From Clostridium sp. BJN0001 (lineage in GTDB: Bacteria > Bacillota > Clostridia > Clostridiales > Clostridiaceae), in contig NZ_CP094971.1 in assembly GCF_022869825.1 (NCBI RefSeq), positions 311,501 to 375,500 of the forward strand: a stretch of 64,000 bases of DNA. The letters are read 5' to 3'. Below the pieces are notes generated by a model, which saw only the letters and a program-made list of their open reading frames with translations, was not told the DNA's origin and made no database searches. Shown here piece by piece: positions 27,659 to 36,533 of this stretch (positions within the stretch are counted from its first letter, which is position 1; each line of letters opens with the position of its first letter). Made by a program: the position numbers and the translations under genes.

Positions 27659-27850
27659 ATGAAGAAGAATAAAATATATATTTTAAGTATAGTAAATCTT
27701 ATAATAACAGTTGCTATGATTGCTACTAGTCGTTTAAGTGATAGAATATCTAATGATATGTTTGATAATTTAATGATTATATATGAAATAGGTTATTTTT
27801 GTGTAGCAATAATAGCTATTATTATTGTATACATAAGTAGAAGAAAGTAA
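27659..27850 (+). CDS. Small two-helix membrane protein
   Basis: This 63-residue protein has two hydrophobic helices (residues 6-23 and about 40-58) separated by a polar loop RLSDRISNDMFDNLM. It has a basic N terminus and C terminus (MKKNK, SRRK), so both ends are probably cytoplasmic. I do not recognise a family. A good ribosome binding site (AAAGGGAGATG, 27642-27652) supports translation. It is monocistronic, between a dispersed repeat and a structured leader. About 220 bases of AT-rich sequence without features follow it. Confidence 0.6.
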   Translation: MKKNKIYILSIVNLIITVAMIATSRLSDRISNDMFDNLMIIYEIGYFCVAIIAIIIVYISRRK

Positions 27851-28060
27851 AATTTTAAAACATAAAACTTTAAAATAGCTAAAAAATCCAACAATTAATA
27901 CATAAAATAGAATATAAGAAAACACTATACTAAATGAGGAAAAATAATACACATAAATTATAAAAAAAGTAAGTAAATTACAGATTTATGATAGAATTTG
28001 AAAGCATAATAGAGAAGATTAAGTCTAATCGTGTTTAAATGGAGTTTATGCGTATGATAT

Positions 28061-28118
28061 ATTTTTTAGCCTATGTTATTATATGGCTACAGGGCGGAAG
28101 ACAGTCCCCCTAAAAAAT
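28061..28118 (+). ncRNA. Structured leader of unknown class upstream of the CAP protein
   Basis: ATTTTTTAG (28061-28069) pairs with CTAAAAAAT (28110-28118), enclosing two smaller helices. One is AGCC...TGGCT around a TATGTTATTAT loop. The other is GGG...CCC around CGGAAGACAGT. The three-way-junction layout between a probable promoter and the ribosome binding site is riboswitch-like, but I cannot match it to a known class. No terminator follows, so control could be at translation. Confidence 0.4.
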
Positions 28119-28144
28119 ACATAAGGATAAAAGGAGAAAAACTA

Positions 28145-29104
28145 ATGAAGAGAAGTATGTTACTCAAAAGTATAAGCGCAGCAGTTCTAGCAGGAACAAT
28201 TGTTATATCGACTCCATTAGGAGTATCTGCACAGTGGAGACAGATATGTGATAATACTAGTTGCTCTGCACAAAATGATACTAAGACAAATTGTTTAAAA
28301 AGTACAAATGGAAAAGTATGTTATCTAAATAGTCAATGTGCAATTAAAGATGGAAAAATTAAAGTAAATGGATATACAATTGATTTATCATCATTTACAT
28401 GCAAATCCGGAAACTGCACAAACAAATCAGATAAAAATAATACTGATACAGTTAAAAATATAACTACTACAGAAGATGCAATTACAACAACAACTACTAC
28501 TGATGATACTTCAGATAAAAATGGTACTGAAGAAGTAAATACTGATAAAACAGTGGACACTACTGTAAAGGATACCACTACAAAGACTACTACTACAGTA
28601 GAAACAGAAGATACAAATGTAGAGGACAAAGCAGCAGAAACTACTACCGAAGATACTACAAATAGTCAGTATAAAGATGCAAGTGGACTTCCAAGCGTTA
28701 CTAAAAAATATGATGTTGCTATTCAAAACAGTGCTGAAAATAAAATACTTGAATTAATGAATGAAAAGAGAGTAGAAGCAGGATTAAAGCCATTAACAAT
28801 GGATAACACTTTATTAGATGTTGCAAGATATAAGAGTAATCACATGATTCAGCTTAACTACTTTAGCCACACTAATCCTGATGGAACAAACTGGACAAGC
28901 TGGTTAAAAAGTATAGGATATTCATATACTACAACAGCAGAGAATATTGCATATAACTCATATGATGCTGTAGAATTATTTAATCAATGGTGGAATTCAG
29001 CAGGACATAGACAAAATATGATGAATCCATCATACACAAAAGTTGGAGTTGGAGTTCTTTATGGAGACGGAAAATACATGGGAACACAAACATTCTCTAA
29101 TTAA
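28145..29104 (+). CDS. Secreted CAP/SCP (YkwD-like) domain protein
   Basis: This 319-residue exported protein has a signal peptide (1-29, ending PLGVSA). A Cys-containing module follows (six to seven Cys, about 30-110). Then comes a Thr/Asp-rich linker of about 90 residues, and a C-terminal CAP domain (about 200-319) with ILELMNEKRVEAGLKPL, HTNPDGTNWTSWLKSIG, AENIAYN and WWNSAGHRQNMMNPSYTKVGVGV. It is probably wall-associated or secreted; CAP proteins of spore formers have no settled enzymatic role. The frame extends upstream to 28073, but AAAGGAG and the signal peptide fix the start at 28145. A structured leader and a strong terminator bracket it. Confidence 0.9.
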   Translation: MKRSMLLKSISAAVLAGTIVISTPLGVSAQWRQICDNTSCSAQNDTKTNCLKSTNGKVCYLNSQCAIKDGKIKVNGYTIDLSSFTCKSGNCTNKSDKNNTDTVKNITTTEDAITTTTTTDDTSDKNGTEEVNTDKTVDTTVKDTTTKTTTTVETEDTNVEDKAAETTTEDTTNSQYKDASGLPSVTKKYDVAIQNSAENKILELMNEKRVEAGLKPLTMDNTLLDVARYKSNHMIQLNYFSHTNPDGTNWTSWLKSIGYSYTTTAENIAYNSYDAVELFNQWWNSAGHRQNMMNPSYTKVGVGVLYGDGKYMGTQTFSN

Positions 29105-29148
29105 TTAAAGAATGGGCTAGTACAAAACTTATTTTGATACCAGTCTAT

Positions 29149-29186
29149 AAAAAAGGCAGATTCAATTTATGAATCTGCCTTTTTTA
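29149..29186. terminator. Bidirectional terminator between convergent genes
   Basis: AAAAAAGGCAGATTCA (29149-29164) is complementary to the following TGAATCTGCCTTTTTT. It serves the CAP gene and the minus-strand wall-binding protein gene. Confidence 0.92.
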
Positions 29187-29195
29187 TGATTATTT

Positions 29196-30185
29196 TTATT
29201 GTAAAGAGCCATCTGCTCCTAAAGTATAACCACTGATATTGCAATTACTTGCCATTTCACCGTTTGAATAGAAGTAGTACCATGCTCCGTTTATCTTCTG
29301 CCAACCTGTTCTCATTTTACCGTCAGTTCCTAAGTAATACCATTTATGAGTTTGAGTTGAATTATATAAATCTTCTTGATACTGCATAAAATCAGTAGAA
29401 TGAGAATTACCGAATAAACCTGTTATTTTATAAGTGTCTACCCAACCTGTTTTCATTATTCCTAGTTCTTGTATATTATTATGGTCTTGGTAATCTTGTT
29501 CTCCCTCTTCATTAATAAATGGAGTAGTCCATTCTTTCATTGGAGTAAATAAATACCAGCTATTATCTACCTTTGCCCAGCCTATCTTCATTCTTCCATC
29601 TGCTCCGATATAGTATTTAGAATTTCCAATAGTAAACCATCTGTTTGTCTGCATTACACCATCTATTAAGTAATACCAAGTTCCACCATATGCTACCCAA
29701 CCTGTTACTTTTGCTTTATCCATGAATGTTGCTATCCATTCACCTTTTTCATTCTTTTTCCATATAGGTGTTTCCCACGCATGAGTTGTTCCTACTTGTG
29801 ATATTTGTCTTAATAACTCTGTTAATAAACATTCACCATAATCTCCATAATAAGTTGCATACCCGTTTTTTGTTTCTACCCAGTTATGTGAAGCTATCCC
29901 CTCTACATCAGTTGTATAATAGCCCTCTATATGAGGTAAATAATTATAATGTGCCTCATTAGGTACACCCCCCTCTGCACAGTTAACTTCTTTAGTTCCA
30001 AAATCAAATACTACTCTATCTTCGTAGGATGAATCAGTTGCACGTATAGGCTCACACATTCTTCCATAAGTATGAAGTGTTGCTGCACTGACTGGAGCTG
30101 AATTAAATAAACCCATTAAACCTGCACTTGCAAGTGCCATAGACATTGTTTTTGCTACATTTTTCTTTATATTATTTCTTTTCAT
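29196..30185 (-). CDS. Secreted protein with choline-binding-type cell-wall repeats (copy 1)
   Basis: This 329-residue exported protein has a signal peptide (ending SAPVSA, about residue 34). A unique N-terminal domain of about 110 residues starts ATLHTYGRMCEPI and contains GYYTTDVEGIASHNWV and TELLRQISQVGTTHA. At least five aromatic repeats follow (VTGWVAYGGTWYYL, RMKIGWAKVDNSWYLF, GIMKTGWVDT, KMRTGWQKINGAWYYF) of the CW_binding_1/choline-binding type. Such repeats anchor proteins to choline-decorated wall polymers. The N-terminal domain is not recognised. The next gene on the same strand is a paralogue. A terminator shared with the CAP gene lies 9 bases after the stop. Confidence 0.85.
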   Translation of the reverse strand: MKRNNIKKNVAKTMSMALASAGLMGLFNSAPVSAATLHTYGRMCEPIRATDSSYEDRVVFDFGTKEVNCAEGGVPNEAHYNYLPHIEGYYTTDVEGIASHNWVETKNGYATYYGDYGECLLTELLRQISQVGTTHAWETPIWKKNEKGEWIATFMDKAKVTGWVAYGGTWYYLIDGVMQTNRWFTIGNSKYYIGADGRMKIGWAKVDNSWYLFTPMKEWTTPFINEEGEQDYQDHNNIQELGIMKTGWVDTYKITGLFGNSHSTDFMQYQEDLYNSTQTHKWYYLGTDGKMRTGWQKINGAWYYFYSNGEMASNCNISGYTLGADGSLQ

Positions 30186-30306
30186 AATTTACCCCCTAAA
30201 ACAAAATACATAATAAGAAAAAAATTCTAATATATAGAAAAATTATATCACTCTTCTTTTTTGTATTCAATTAGCATAGGGTAGATAAGAACATTATTTC
30301 ATTATA

Positions 30307-30490
30307 GCGGGGCATTTTTTAGCTGTATTTGATTTTTTGAAAGACTAGAGAAAAGATAGAGACGCAGAGAAGAAATATTTGATTCAGTTTTTGTTTTATT
30401 ATAAAAAAATAGATATTTCGTAGCGGAGACTCTATCTTTTCTCGTAGATTAGTAACAATTAGTTTGAAATTAAGTCTATCAAAGCCCCGC
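30307..30490. repeat. Long imperfect inverted repeat in the gap between the paralogues
   Basis: Nested arms are GCGGGGC (30307-30313) with GCCCCGC (30484-30490), CTAGAGAAAAGATAGAG (30345-30361) with CTCTATCTTTTCTCGTAG (30430-30447), and inner GAAATAT/ATATTTC. The 184-base fold occupies the 363-base gap between two minus-strand genes. It could be a structured RNA or a decayed mobile element. No reading frame fits it. The rest of the gap shows nothing else. Confidence 0.55.
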
Positions 30491-30548
30491 CGACAAATTT
30501 TTTACTATAATAATAAATACAAATAGTTAATATAAAAATAGATTAATT

Positions 30549-31577
30549 TTACTGTAAAGAACCATCTGCTCCTAAAGTATAACCACTAATATTGCAATTA
30601 CTTGCCATTTCACCGTTTGAATAGAAATAGTACCATGCTCCGTTTATCATCTGCCAACCTGTTACCATTTTACCGTCAGTTCCTAAATAGTACCATTTAT
30701 GTGTTCTAGTTGCTTTCCATAGTTTTTGCTGTTTTACTGTATAGCATGGATCGTCTTCTATTAAGCAGACTTCACCAGTTTTATCGTCTAATATACCTGT
30801 ATTACCAGCTAAGCCAGTTACATCATATGTGTCTAGCCAACCTGTCTGCATTTTTCCTATTTCTTTTGCGTTATTATATGAATATACATCTCTATCCCCA
30901 TTTTCGTCTATAACTGGGGTAACCCATTCTTTGTATGGAGTAAAGAAGTACCAATTATTATCTATCTTTGCCCAGCCAGTTTTCATCTTACCATCTGTGC
31001 CAATATAGTATTTTGAATTGTCTATTGTAAACCATCTATTTGTCTGCATTACACCATCTTCAAGGTAGTACCAATGTCCACCATATGCCACCCATCCTGT
31101 TACTTCTTTTCTATCTATAAATGTTGCTATTTTTTCTCCTTTTTCATTCTTTTTCCATATAGGCGTTTCTTTTGCATGAGTTGTGCCTAGCTGCGATAGA
31201 AGTCTAAGTTCATATGTTAATGTTTTTTCTCCAAAATATCCATAATAATTTGCTTTACCATCTCGTATTGGTTCATAGCTATGAACTGCTTCACTTTCTA
31301 TGCCTGTCTGATAATATCCCTCTACATTTGGTAAATATTTTAAATTTGACTCGTCTGGAATTAATCCCTCTGGACAGTCTACTTCTTTTTCTCCAAAGTC
31401 AAACGTTATTCTATTTTCATAGCATACCTCATTTGGAACAATATCAGTCATTTTGCCATAAGTGTGTAATGTTGCTGCACTTACTGGCACAGCATTAACT
31501 AAAGTAAAAAAGCCTGCTCCAGCTAGTGATATTGACATTGTTTTTGTTATACTTTTCTTTATTGAAATTTTTTTCAT
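30549..31577 (-). CDS. Secreted protein with choline-binding-type cell-wall repeats (copy 2)
   Basis: This 342-residue paralogue of the preceding protein has a signal peptide ending AVPVSA. The same unknown N-terminal domain is present (ATLHTYGKMTDIV, GYYQTGIESEAVHSYEP, LRLLSQLGTTHA), followed by the same aromatic repeats up to an identical C-terminal stretch NISGYTLGADGSLQ. Differences concentrate in the N-terminal domain and in an insert before the last repeats (TGILDDKTGEVCLIEDDPCY). Tandem duplication with divergence of the presumed ligand domain is the likely history. The ribosome binding site AAAGGGGTAA is present. Its function beyond wall attachment is unknown. Confidence 0.85.
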   Translation of the reverse strand: MKKISIKKSITKTMSISLAGAGFFTLVNAVPVSAATLHTYGKMTDIVPNEVCYENRITFDFGEKEVDCPEGLIPDESNLKYLPNVEGYYQTGIESEAVHSYEPIRDGKANYYGYFGEKTLTYELRLLSQLGTTHAKETPIWKKNEKGEKIATFIDRKEVTGWVAYGGHWYYLEDGVMQTNRWFTIDNSKYYIGTDGKMKTGWAKIDNNWYFFTPYKEWVTPVIDENGDRDVYSYNNAKEIGKMQTGWLDTYDVTGLAGNTGILDDKTGEVCLIEDDPCYTVKQQKLWKATRTHKWYYLGTDGKMVTGWQMINGAWYYFYSNGEMASNCNISGYTLGADGSLQ

Positions 31578-31705
31578 AAATTACCCCTTTAAAACAAATG
31601 TATATAGTAAGAGGATATTATAATATGTATAAAATTATGACACTTTCACTTTTACTATTGTATTAAATAGAGTAGAGAAGAAGATTATAATATTTATATA
31701 AAAAC

Positions 31706-31760
31706 AAAAAATGACCATATCAAAATAATTTTTTATAATCATTTTGATACAGTCATTTTT
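31706..31760. terminator. Terminator downstream of the CYTH gene
   Basis: AAAAATGACCATATCAAAAT pairs with ATTTTGATACAGTCATTTTT (31741-31760), with a CA/CA internal mismatch. A/T runs on both sides allow function on the minus strand after the CYTH gene. Confidence 0.8.
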
Positions 31761-31771
31761 ATATTTAAAAA

Positions 31772-32314
31772 CTAAAGTTTTTTATTTTTATAATCTTCTA
31801 TTATTTTATAAATAGTTTCAGAAGTTGTATCAGAAGTTTTATAGCCTAAAAGTTCAACTACTTTTTTTAAGCTTTCCTCTGAATTTGTTTCAATTTCAAG
31901 ATAGGGAAATGGACAGAAACTTTTTTCGTTTATATCAATTTCAACTAGAGAATCAAAAATTCTGTAGCTTTCTCGATATTTTTTTATAGACTGATTTAGG
32001 CATAGACCGAGTGATTTAAATATCCCTTCACCAGCTTTTTTATTTTCTATTATAGTTTCATTCTCGTCCATAACTTTAAATTTGCCCTGTGAAACTATTT
32101 TTTTAGTAGTCATATAATAGATAGTTTCATTATGTAAATGGTCATAAATTGTTCTTATTCTTGCATATCCTTTTTTATTTAAAAGCCTTTTATCTTCAAA
32201 ATCATAAATATCATTTATCTGATCTTCAACTTTAACTTTCTCTGCGTTATTATCTGTTAATATTTTTCTTATGTTATCTACATTTATATCTATAAGTCTT
32301 GTCTCAAATTCCAT
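31772..32314 (-). CDS. CYTH domain protein
   Basis: This 180-residue protein is a single CYTH (triphosphate tunnel) domain. The entry strand MEFETRLIDI carries an ExExR version of the ExExK signature. KKGYARIRTIYD, TIYYMTTKKIVSQGK, ENETIIENK, YRESYRIFDSLVEIDIN and PFPYLEIETNSEESL supply the alternating charged residues of the tunnel. Family members include class IV adenylate cyclases, thiamine triphosphatases and inorganic triphosphatases, and the substrate cannot be read from sequence. An AAAGGTGG ribosome binding site precedes the ATG. It lies between a terminator and a dispersed repeat, so it is monocistronic. Confidence 0.87.
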   Translation of the reverse strand: MEFETRLIDINVDNIRKILTDNNAEKVKVEDQINDIYDFEDKRLLNKKGYARIRTIYDHLHNETIYYMTTKKIVSQGKFKVMDENETIIENKKAGEGIFKSLGLCLNQSIKKYRESYRIFDSLVEIDINEKSFCPFPYLEIETNSEESLKKVVELLGYKTSDTTSETIYKIIEDYKNKKL

Positions 32315-32329
32315 AAAACCACCTTTTAG

Positions 32330-32665
32330 AATTGATAATTAATAATGAATAATTGATAAAATAATTGACAATTATCAATGGACAATTGTGGATGTTTCTG
32401 CGAAGGCGCAGAAACTAAAATTTAGTTTAAATGACAAAGGACATACTAAATGACAAAGGAAAAAGGACAAATGACAAAGATGGAAGTTTCTGCTCAAATC
32501 GCAGAAACTAAAATTTATTTAGCTTTCGCTTCAGGCGAAAGCCTTAGTATTTTGCGAGAATCGCAAAATACCATACAATGAAATTCCGTAGGAATTTCCA
32601 CCTCATTTGTCATTTGTCCTTTGAAAGTTTGTCATCTGTAGCTGTTCTTTAACAGTTTGTCATTT
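32330..32665 (+). repeat. Dispersed palindromic repeat, near-complete copy
   Basis: AT-type terminal units (GATAATTAATAATGAATAAT) are followed by H1 with loop GAAGGC, TGACAAAGGACAT units, a second H1 with loop TCAAATC, H2, H3 TTTTGCG-AGAAT-CGCAAAA, and H4 GAAATTCC-GTA-GGAATTTC. Right termini TTTGTCATTTGTCCTTTG and TTCTTTAACAGTTTGTC follow. The last part shows the uninterrupted form of the site into which IS110 copy 1 has inserted elsewhere. It lies between the CYTH gene and the end of thrS. Confidence 0.88.
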
Positions 32666-32667
32666 TA

Positions 32668-34599
32668 CTAAAGAGCTTTGGTAGCAATTTCCTTAAGAAC
32701 TCTTCCGATAAAGTCGTCAAGCTTTTGAGCTCCTTCATCATCGTTCTTTCTGCTTCTTACAGAAACTTCGTTATTTGCTGCTTCTTTTTCGCCGACAACT
32801 AACATGTAAGGAACTTTTTCAAGTCTTGCTTCTCTTATCTTGTAGCCGATCTTTTCAACTCTTGTATCAAGTTCACATCTTATTCCGCTGTCTTTAAGAT
32901 TCTTAGTTACATTTTCAGCGTAATCCTTGTATTTATCAGATATAGGAAGAACTTTTACTTGTACTGGTGCAAGCCATGTTGGGAAAGCACCTGCATATTT
33001 TTCAATAAGCATTGATAATGTTCTTTCATAGCATCCGATTGAAGATCTGTGGATTATATAAGGTCTCTTCTTTTGACCATCTTTGTCTGTGTAAGTCATA
33101 TCAAATCTTTCAGCAAGAGCAAAGTCTATCTGAATAGTGAATAATGTATCTTCTTTTCCATGAACGTTCTTGCACTGAAGGTCAAGCTTTGGACCATAGA
33201 ATGCTGCTTCATCATCTGCTTCAACATAGTTTATATTTAAATGATCAAGAATTTGTTTCATAACCTTTTGAGTGTGATCCCATGCTGCTGGATTGTTTAT
33301 ATACTTTTCAGCATTGTTTGGATCCCATTTTGAAAATCTATAAGTGATACCCTCAGTCATTCCTAAAGTATCCATTATGTATTTTATAAGTTCAAGTACA
33401 GATTTAAATTCTTGTTCTAATTGTTCTGGCATACACATGATATGTGCATCAGCTAATGTAAATTGTCTTACTCTTGTAAGTCCGTGCATTTCTCCTGATG
33501 CTTCATTTCTGAATAATACAGAAGTTTCATTGTATCTTAAAGGAAGATCTCTGTAGCTTCTCTGTTTTGATTTGTAGATGCAATACTGGAATGGACAAGT
33601 CATTGGTCTTAATGCATATACTTCATCATCTTTTTCTTCATCACCTAAAACAAACATGTCTTCTTTATAATGATCCCAGTGTCCTGAAACTTTATATAAA
33701 TCGCTCTTAGCCATTAAAGGAGTTTTAGTTAAGAGATAGCCTCTCTTTTCTTCTTCATCTTCAACCCATCTTTGAAGAAGTTGAACAATTTTAGCACCCT
33801 TTGGCATAAGAAGTGGAAGTCCTTGACCTACTAATTCGTTAGTTGTGAATAATTCAAGTTCTCTTCCAAGTTTGTTATGATCTCTCTTAGCAGCTTCTTC
33901 TAAAGCTTTTAAGAATTCATCAAGTTGAGATTTCTTTAAGAATGCTGTTCCATATATTCTAGAAAGCATCTTATTTTTCTCGTTTCCTTTCCAGTAAGAA
34001 CCAGAAGTTCTTGTAAGCTTTATAGCCTTTACGTTTTTAACGCTCATTAAATGAGGGCCTGCACAAAGATCTGTGAAATCTCCAATTTTGTAGAAAGAAA
34101 TAACTTCTCCTTCAGCAAGATCATTTATAAGTTCAACTTTATAAGGTTCATCTTTCATAAGATCTAAAGCTTTGTCCTTTGGAAGTTCAAATCTTTCAAT
34201 AGAAGGATTTTCCTTTATTATTTTCTTCATTTCTTTTTCGATTGCTACTAAATCATCAGTTGAGAAAGAACCTTCTTTATCAAAATCATAGTAGAATCCA
34301 GTATCAATTGATGGTCCTATTGCAAGCTTTGCTTCAGGGAATAATCTTTTTACAGCATATCCAAGTACATGTGATACTGTGTGTCTTATTGTAGCTAATC
34401 CTTCCTCTGAATCAGCAGTAAATATTTCAAGGTTAACATCTTTATCTATTATAGTTCGAAGGTCTTCGGTCTTTCCGTCTACCTTTGCGCAACATGCGTT
34501 CCTTGCTAAACCTTCGCTTATTGATTTTGAAATGTCTAAGATAGAAAGCTCTTTATCAAATTCTTTAACTGAGCCATCTTTTAAAGTAACTTTAATCAT
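32668..34599 (-). CDS. thrS: Threonyl-tRNA synthetase
   Basis: This class II aminoacyl-tRNA synthetase has 643 residues with full domain order. It has an N-terminal TGS domain (1-62), the editing domain with HTVSHVLGYAVKRLFP and DLCAGPHL (metal-like HxxxH and CxxxH), and the catalytic core with motif 2 VLFRNEASGEMHGLTRVRQFT. Zinc ligands lie in MTCPFQYCIY and downstream His. The anticodon-binding domain runs from about 540 to the end (APVQVKVLPIS...CELDTRVEKIGYKIREA). It starts with AAAGGAG and is preceded by a T-box leader, so it is induced by uncharged tRNA-Thr. Confidence 0.97.
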   Translation of the reverse strand: MIKVTLKDGSVKEFDKELSILDISKSISEGLARNACCAKVDGKTEDLRTIIDKDVNLEIFTADSEEGLATIRHTVSHVLGYAVKRLFPEAKLAIGPSIDTGFYYDFDKEGSFSTDDLVAIEKEMKKIIKENPSIERFELPKDKALDLMKDEPYKVELINDLAEGEVISFYKIGDFTDLCAGPHLMSVKNVKAIKLTRTSGSYWKGNEKNKMLSRIYGTAFLKKSQLDEFLKALEEAAKRDHNKLGRELELFTTNELVGQGLPLLMPKGAKIVQLLQRWVEDEEEKRGYLLTKTPLMAKSDLYKVSGHWDHYKEDMFVLGDEEKDDEVYALRPMTCPFQYCIYKSKQRSYRDLPLRYNETSVLFRNEASGEMHGLTRVRQFTLADAHIMCMPEQLEQEFKSVLELIKYIMDTLGMTEGITYRFSKWDPNNAEKYINNPAAWDHTQKVMKQILDHLNINYVEADDEAAFYGPKLDLQCKNVHGKEDTLFTIQIDFALAERFDMTYTDKDGQKKRPYIIHRSSIGCYERTLSMLIEKYAGAFPTWLAPVQVKVLPISDKYKDYAENVTKNLKDSGIRCELDTRVEKIGYKIREARLEKVPYMLVVGEKEAANNEVSVRSRKNDDEGAQKLDDFIGRVLKEIATKAL

Positions 34600-34645
34600 T
34601 TAAAAAACTCCTTTCAGAAAATTATCATTTATTTATTTATATAAT

Positions 34646-34911
34646 AAAAAAATTCGTCTCTAAAAAATTAGAGACGAATTAGAATATCCGTGGTTCCACT
34701 CTGATTACCTTATTAAAAAATACACGCAAAAATAAAAGCGCAGCATTTTTAGCATAAAGCTTAAATAAGGTCACTTAAAAAAATATCGTAACGTGATAAA
34801 AACGGGTGTTATTAAGACCGCTCAGAGGTGGTTTTCAGTCTGAATATATTTGAATGCTCGCACCAAAATACATCTTCTCTTTGAAATATAATTACAGCTT
34901 ACTGTCCTCAT
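34646..34911 (-). ncRNA. T-box leader of thrS
   Basis: Read on the minus strand, the leader begins near 34911 (GAGGACAGTAAGCTG). It passes a stem I region containing AACCACC, where ACC is a likely threonine specifier codon. It contains the T-box core AGAGTGGAACCACGG (34688-34702). It ends in a terminator AATTCGTCTC/GAGACGAATT (34651-34680) with a T-run. The antiterminator can form with the T-box core when uncharged tRNA is bound. The specifier assignment is tentative. Confidence 0.93.
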
Positions 34912-34940
34912 CAATGTTTTTTCCTATTCATGTTAGCTTT

Positions 34941-34968
34941 ATTATAACATTTTAAAAGACGATGTCAA
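34941..34968 (-). promoter_or_regulatory. thrS promoter
   Basis: On the minus strand, TTGACA (34963-34968) and TATAAT (34941-34946) are spaced by 16 bases, about 30 bases before the T-box leader. Confidence 0.85.
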
Positions 34969-35082
34969 CATAAAAATACTTAACAAAAATTAAGGAAAAT
35001 TTTAGTTAAGTGTAATGTTTATTTCATATTAATAATTTATACTATATTTATGAAATAAAATAAATGCGGGGGATAGATATAT

Positions 35083-36528
35083 ATGCATAGTTTAAAAATT
35101 GGGAAATTAAAAGGCATACATTTTAAAGGGATAAGTTCTAATAAAAAAGAAAATAAAAAGAATAAACCAAAAAAGAAGATAAAAAAGAGATTTATTTTAC
35201 TTGGAATAGTTTTAGTAATTATTTTAGCTATTATAATTAAATCGTTTATTATGCCAAAGCCATTAAAGGTGGCTGAGTGTTCTTCTCTTTCACGAGGCAA
35301 TATAAAAACAAGCATAAGTGTTACTGGAAACATAAAAGCTAAAGATTCTTATGATGTATATACAAAGCTTAATAATTCTATAAAAGAAGTAAAGGTAAAA
35401 GAAGGCGATGAAGTTAAAAAAGGAGATGTACTTGCCATTTTAGATTCATCAGAACTTGAAAAGGATCTTGAACTTGCAAAAGAGCAGGCAGGAACATTTG
35501 AAAATGCAAATAAAATAAAAGCAGATGCTGCACTTAATAAATATAAAAATGCGAAAGAATCTGATACAGAGATAAAAAATGCACAGGAGTCTGTAAATTC
35601 TGCCTTAAATAATGTACATAGTAAAAAGAAAATTTATGAGCAGAATAAAATTTTATATGATGCAGGAGCTGTTTCAGAAAGTACACTTGATGAAAAAGAA
35701 AATGATTATAACAATGCAGAAAGTGAACTTTCAAAAGCAGAAAATGCACTTTCACAGGCAAAATCAAATTTTAATAACTCTATAACAGATGCAAAGTCAG
35801 CTTATGATTCTGCTATAAATGATGCAGATGACAAAAGTAAAGACATATCTATAGAAAAACAGGAACTTGAGATTGAAAAATGCACAATAACAGCACCAGA
35901 GGATGGAACAGTTGTAAAAGTTAATGCAAAAGTGGGCAATCCTGCAGCAGGAACACTATTTACAATTGAAGATTTAAATCATAAAGAAGTTACAGCTTCA
36001 ATAAAAGAAATTGATAGACCAGATATAGAAGTTGGACAAGACGTTGAGATAAAAACAGATGCAACAGATGATGAAGTTATTCCTGGAAAAATAATAAGTT
36101 TAGATAAATCCATTCAAAGTGGAGCAAATATGATAACTTCTATGCAGTCTCAGGGAGGAGATAATAAAAATGGAGCATCTGCTTCAACTACTTCTTCAGG
36201 GTTTATGGCTAAGATTTCAATAGATGAAGATAATGAAAATATTTTATCAGGAATGAGTGCAAGACTTAATATAATAATAAATAGTAAAGATGATGTTTTA
36301 AATGCATCGTCAGATGCGATAGTTGATGATGATGAAGGAACATGCGTTTATGTAGCACAGAAAAATGAAGAAGGTAAATATATTGTAGAAAGGATTGCTG
36401 TAAATATAGGAATAGAATCTGATTTTTATACAGAAGTTTCTGGTGATGATTTAGAAGAAGGAATGCTTATAATAAATGATCCATCAAATGTTAAACCTTC
36501 TGATGTGATAGAAGTTTCTAAGGAGTAG
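35083..36528 (+). CDS. MacA-like periplasmic-adaptor-type efflux protein
   Basis: This 481-residue HlyD/MacA-family adaptor has a basic N terminus (1-36) and one membrane helix (37-54). The first lipoyl half comes next (NIKTSISVTGNIKAKDSYDVY...IKEVKVKEGDEVKKGDVLA). A long alpha-helical hairpin (about 125-260, alternating Lys/Glu/Ala) precedes the second lipoyl half (CTITAPEDGTVVKVNAKVGN) and the beta-barrel. In Gram-positives such proteins cooperate with MacB-like ABC exporters of peptides or antibiotics. The next two genes encode that ABC pair. GGGGGAT precedes the ATG. Confidence 0.9.
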   Translation: MHSLKIGKLKGIHFKGISSNKKENKKNKPKKKIKKRFILLGIVLVIILAIIIKSFIMPKPLKVAECSSLSRGNIKTSISVTGNIKAKDSYDVYTKLNNSIKEVKVKEGDEVKKGDVLAILDSSELEKDLELAKEQAGTFENANKIKADAALNKYKNAKESDTEIKNAQESVNSALNNVHSKKKIYEQNKILYDAGAVSESTLDEKENDYNNAESELSKAENALSQAKSNFNNSITDAKSAYDSAINDADDKSKDISIEKQELEIEKCTITAPEDGTVVKVNAKVGNPAAGTLFTIEDLNHKEVTASIKEIDRPDIEVGQDVEIKTDATDDEVIPGKIISLDKSIQSGANMITSMQSQGGDNKNGASASTTSSGFMAKISIDEDNENILSGMSARLNIIINSKDDVLNASSDAIVDDDEGTCVYVAQKNEEGKYIVERIAVNIGIESDFYTEVSGDDLEEGMLIINDPSNVKPSDVIEVSKE

Positions 36529-36533
36529 ATAAT

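Noticed and set aside
28333..28629. Val-rich minus-strand frame in the CAP gene
   Set aside because: It is the mirror of the Thr-rich ACA/ACT codons of the linker; no start signal and an obvious shadow.
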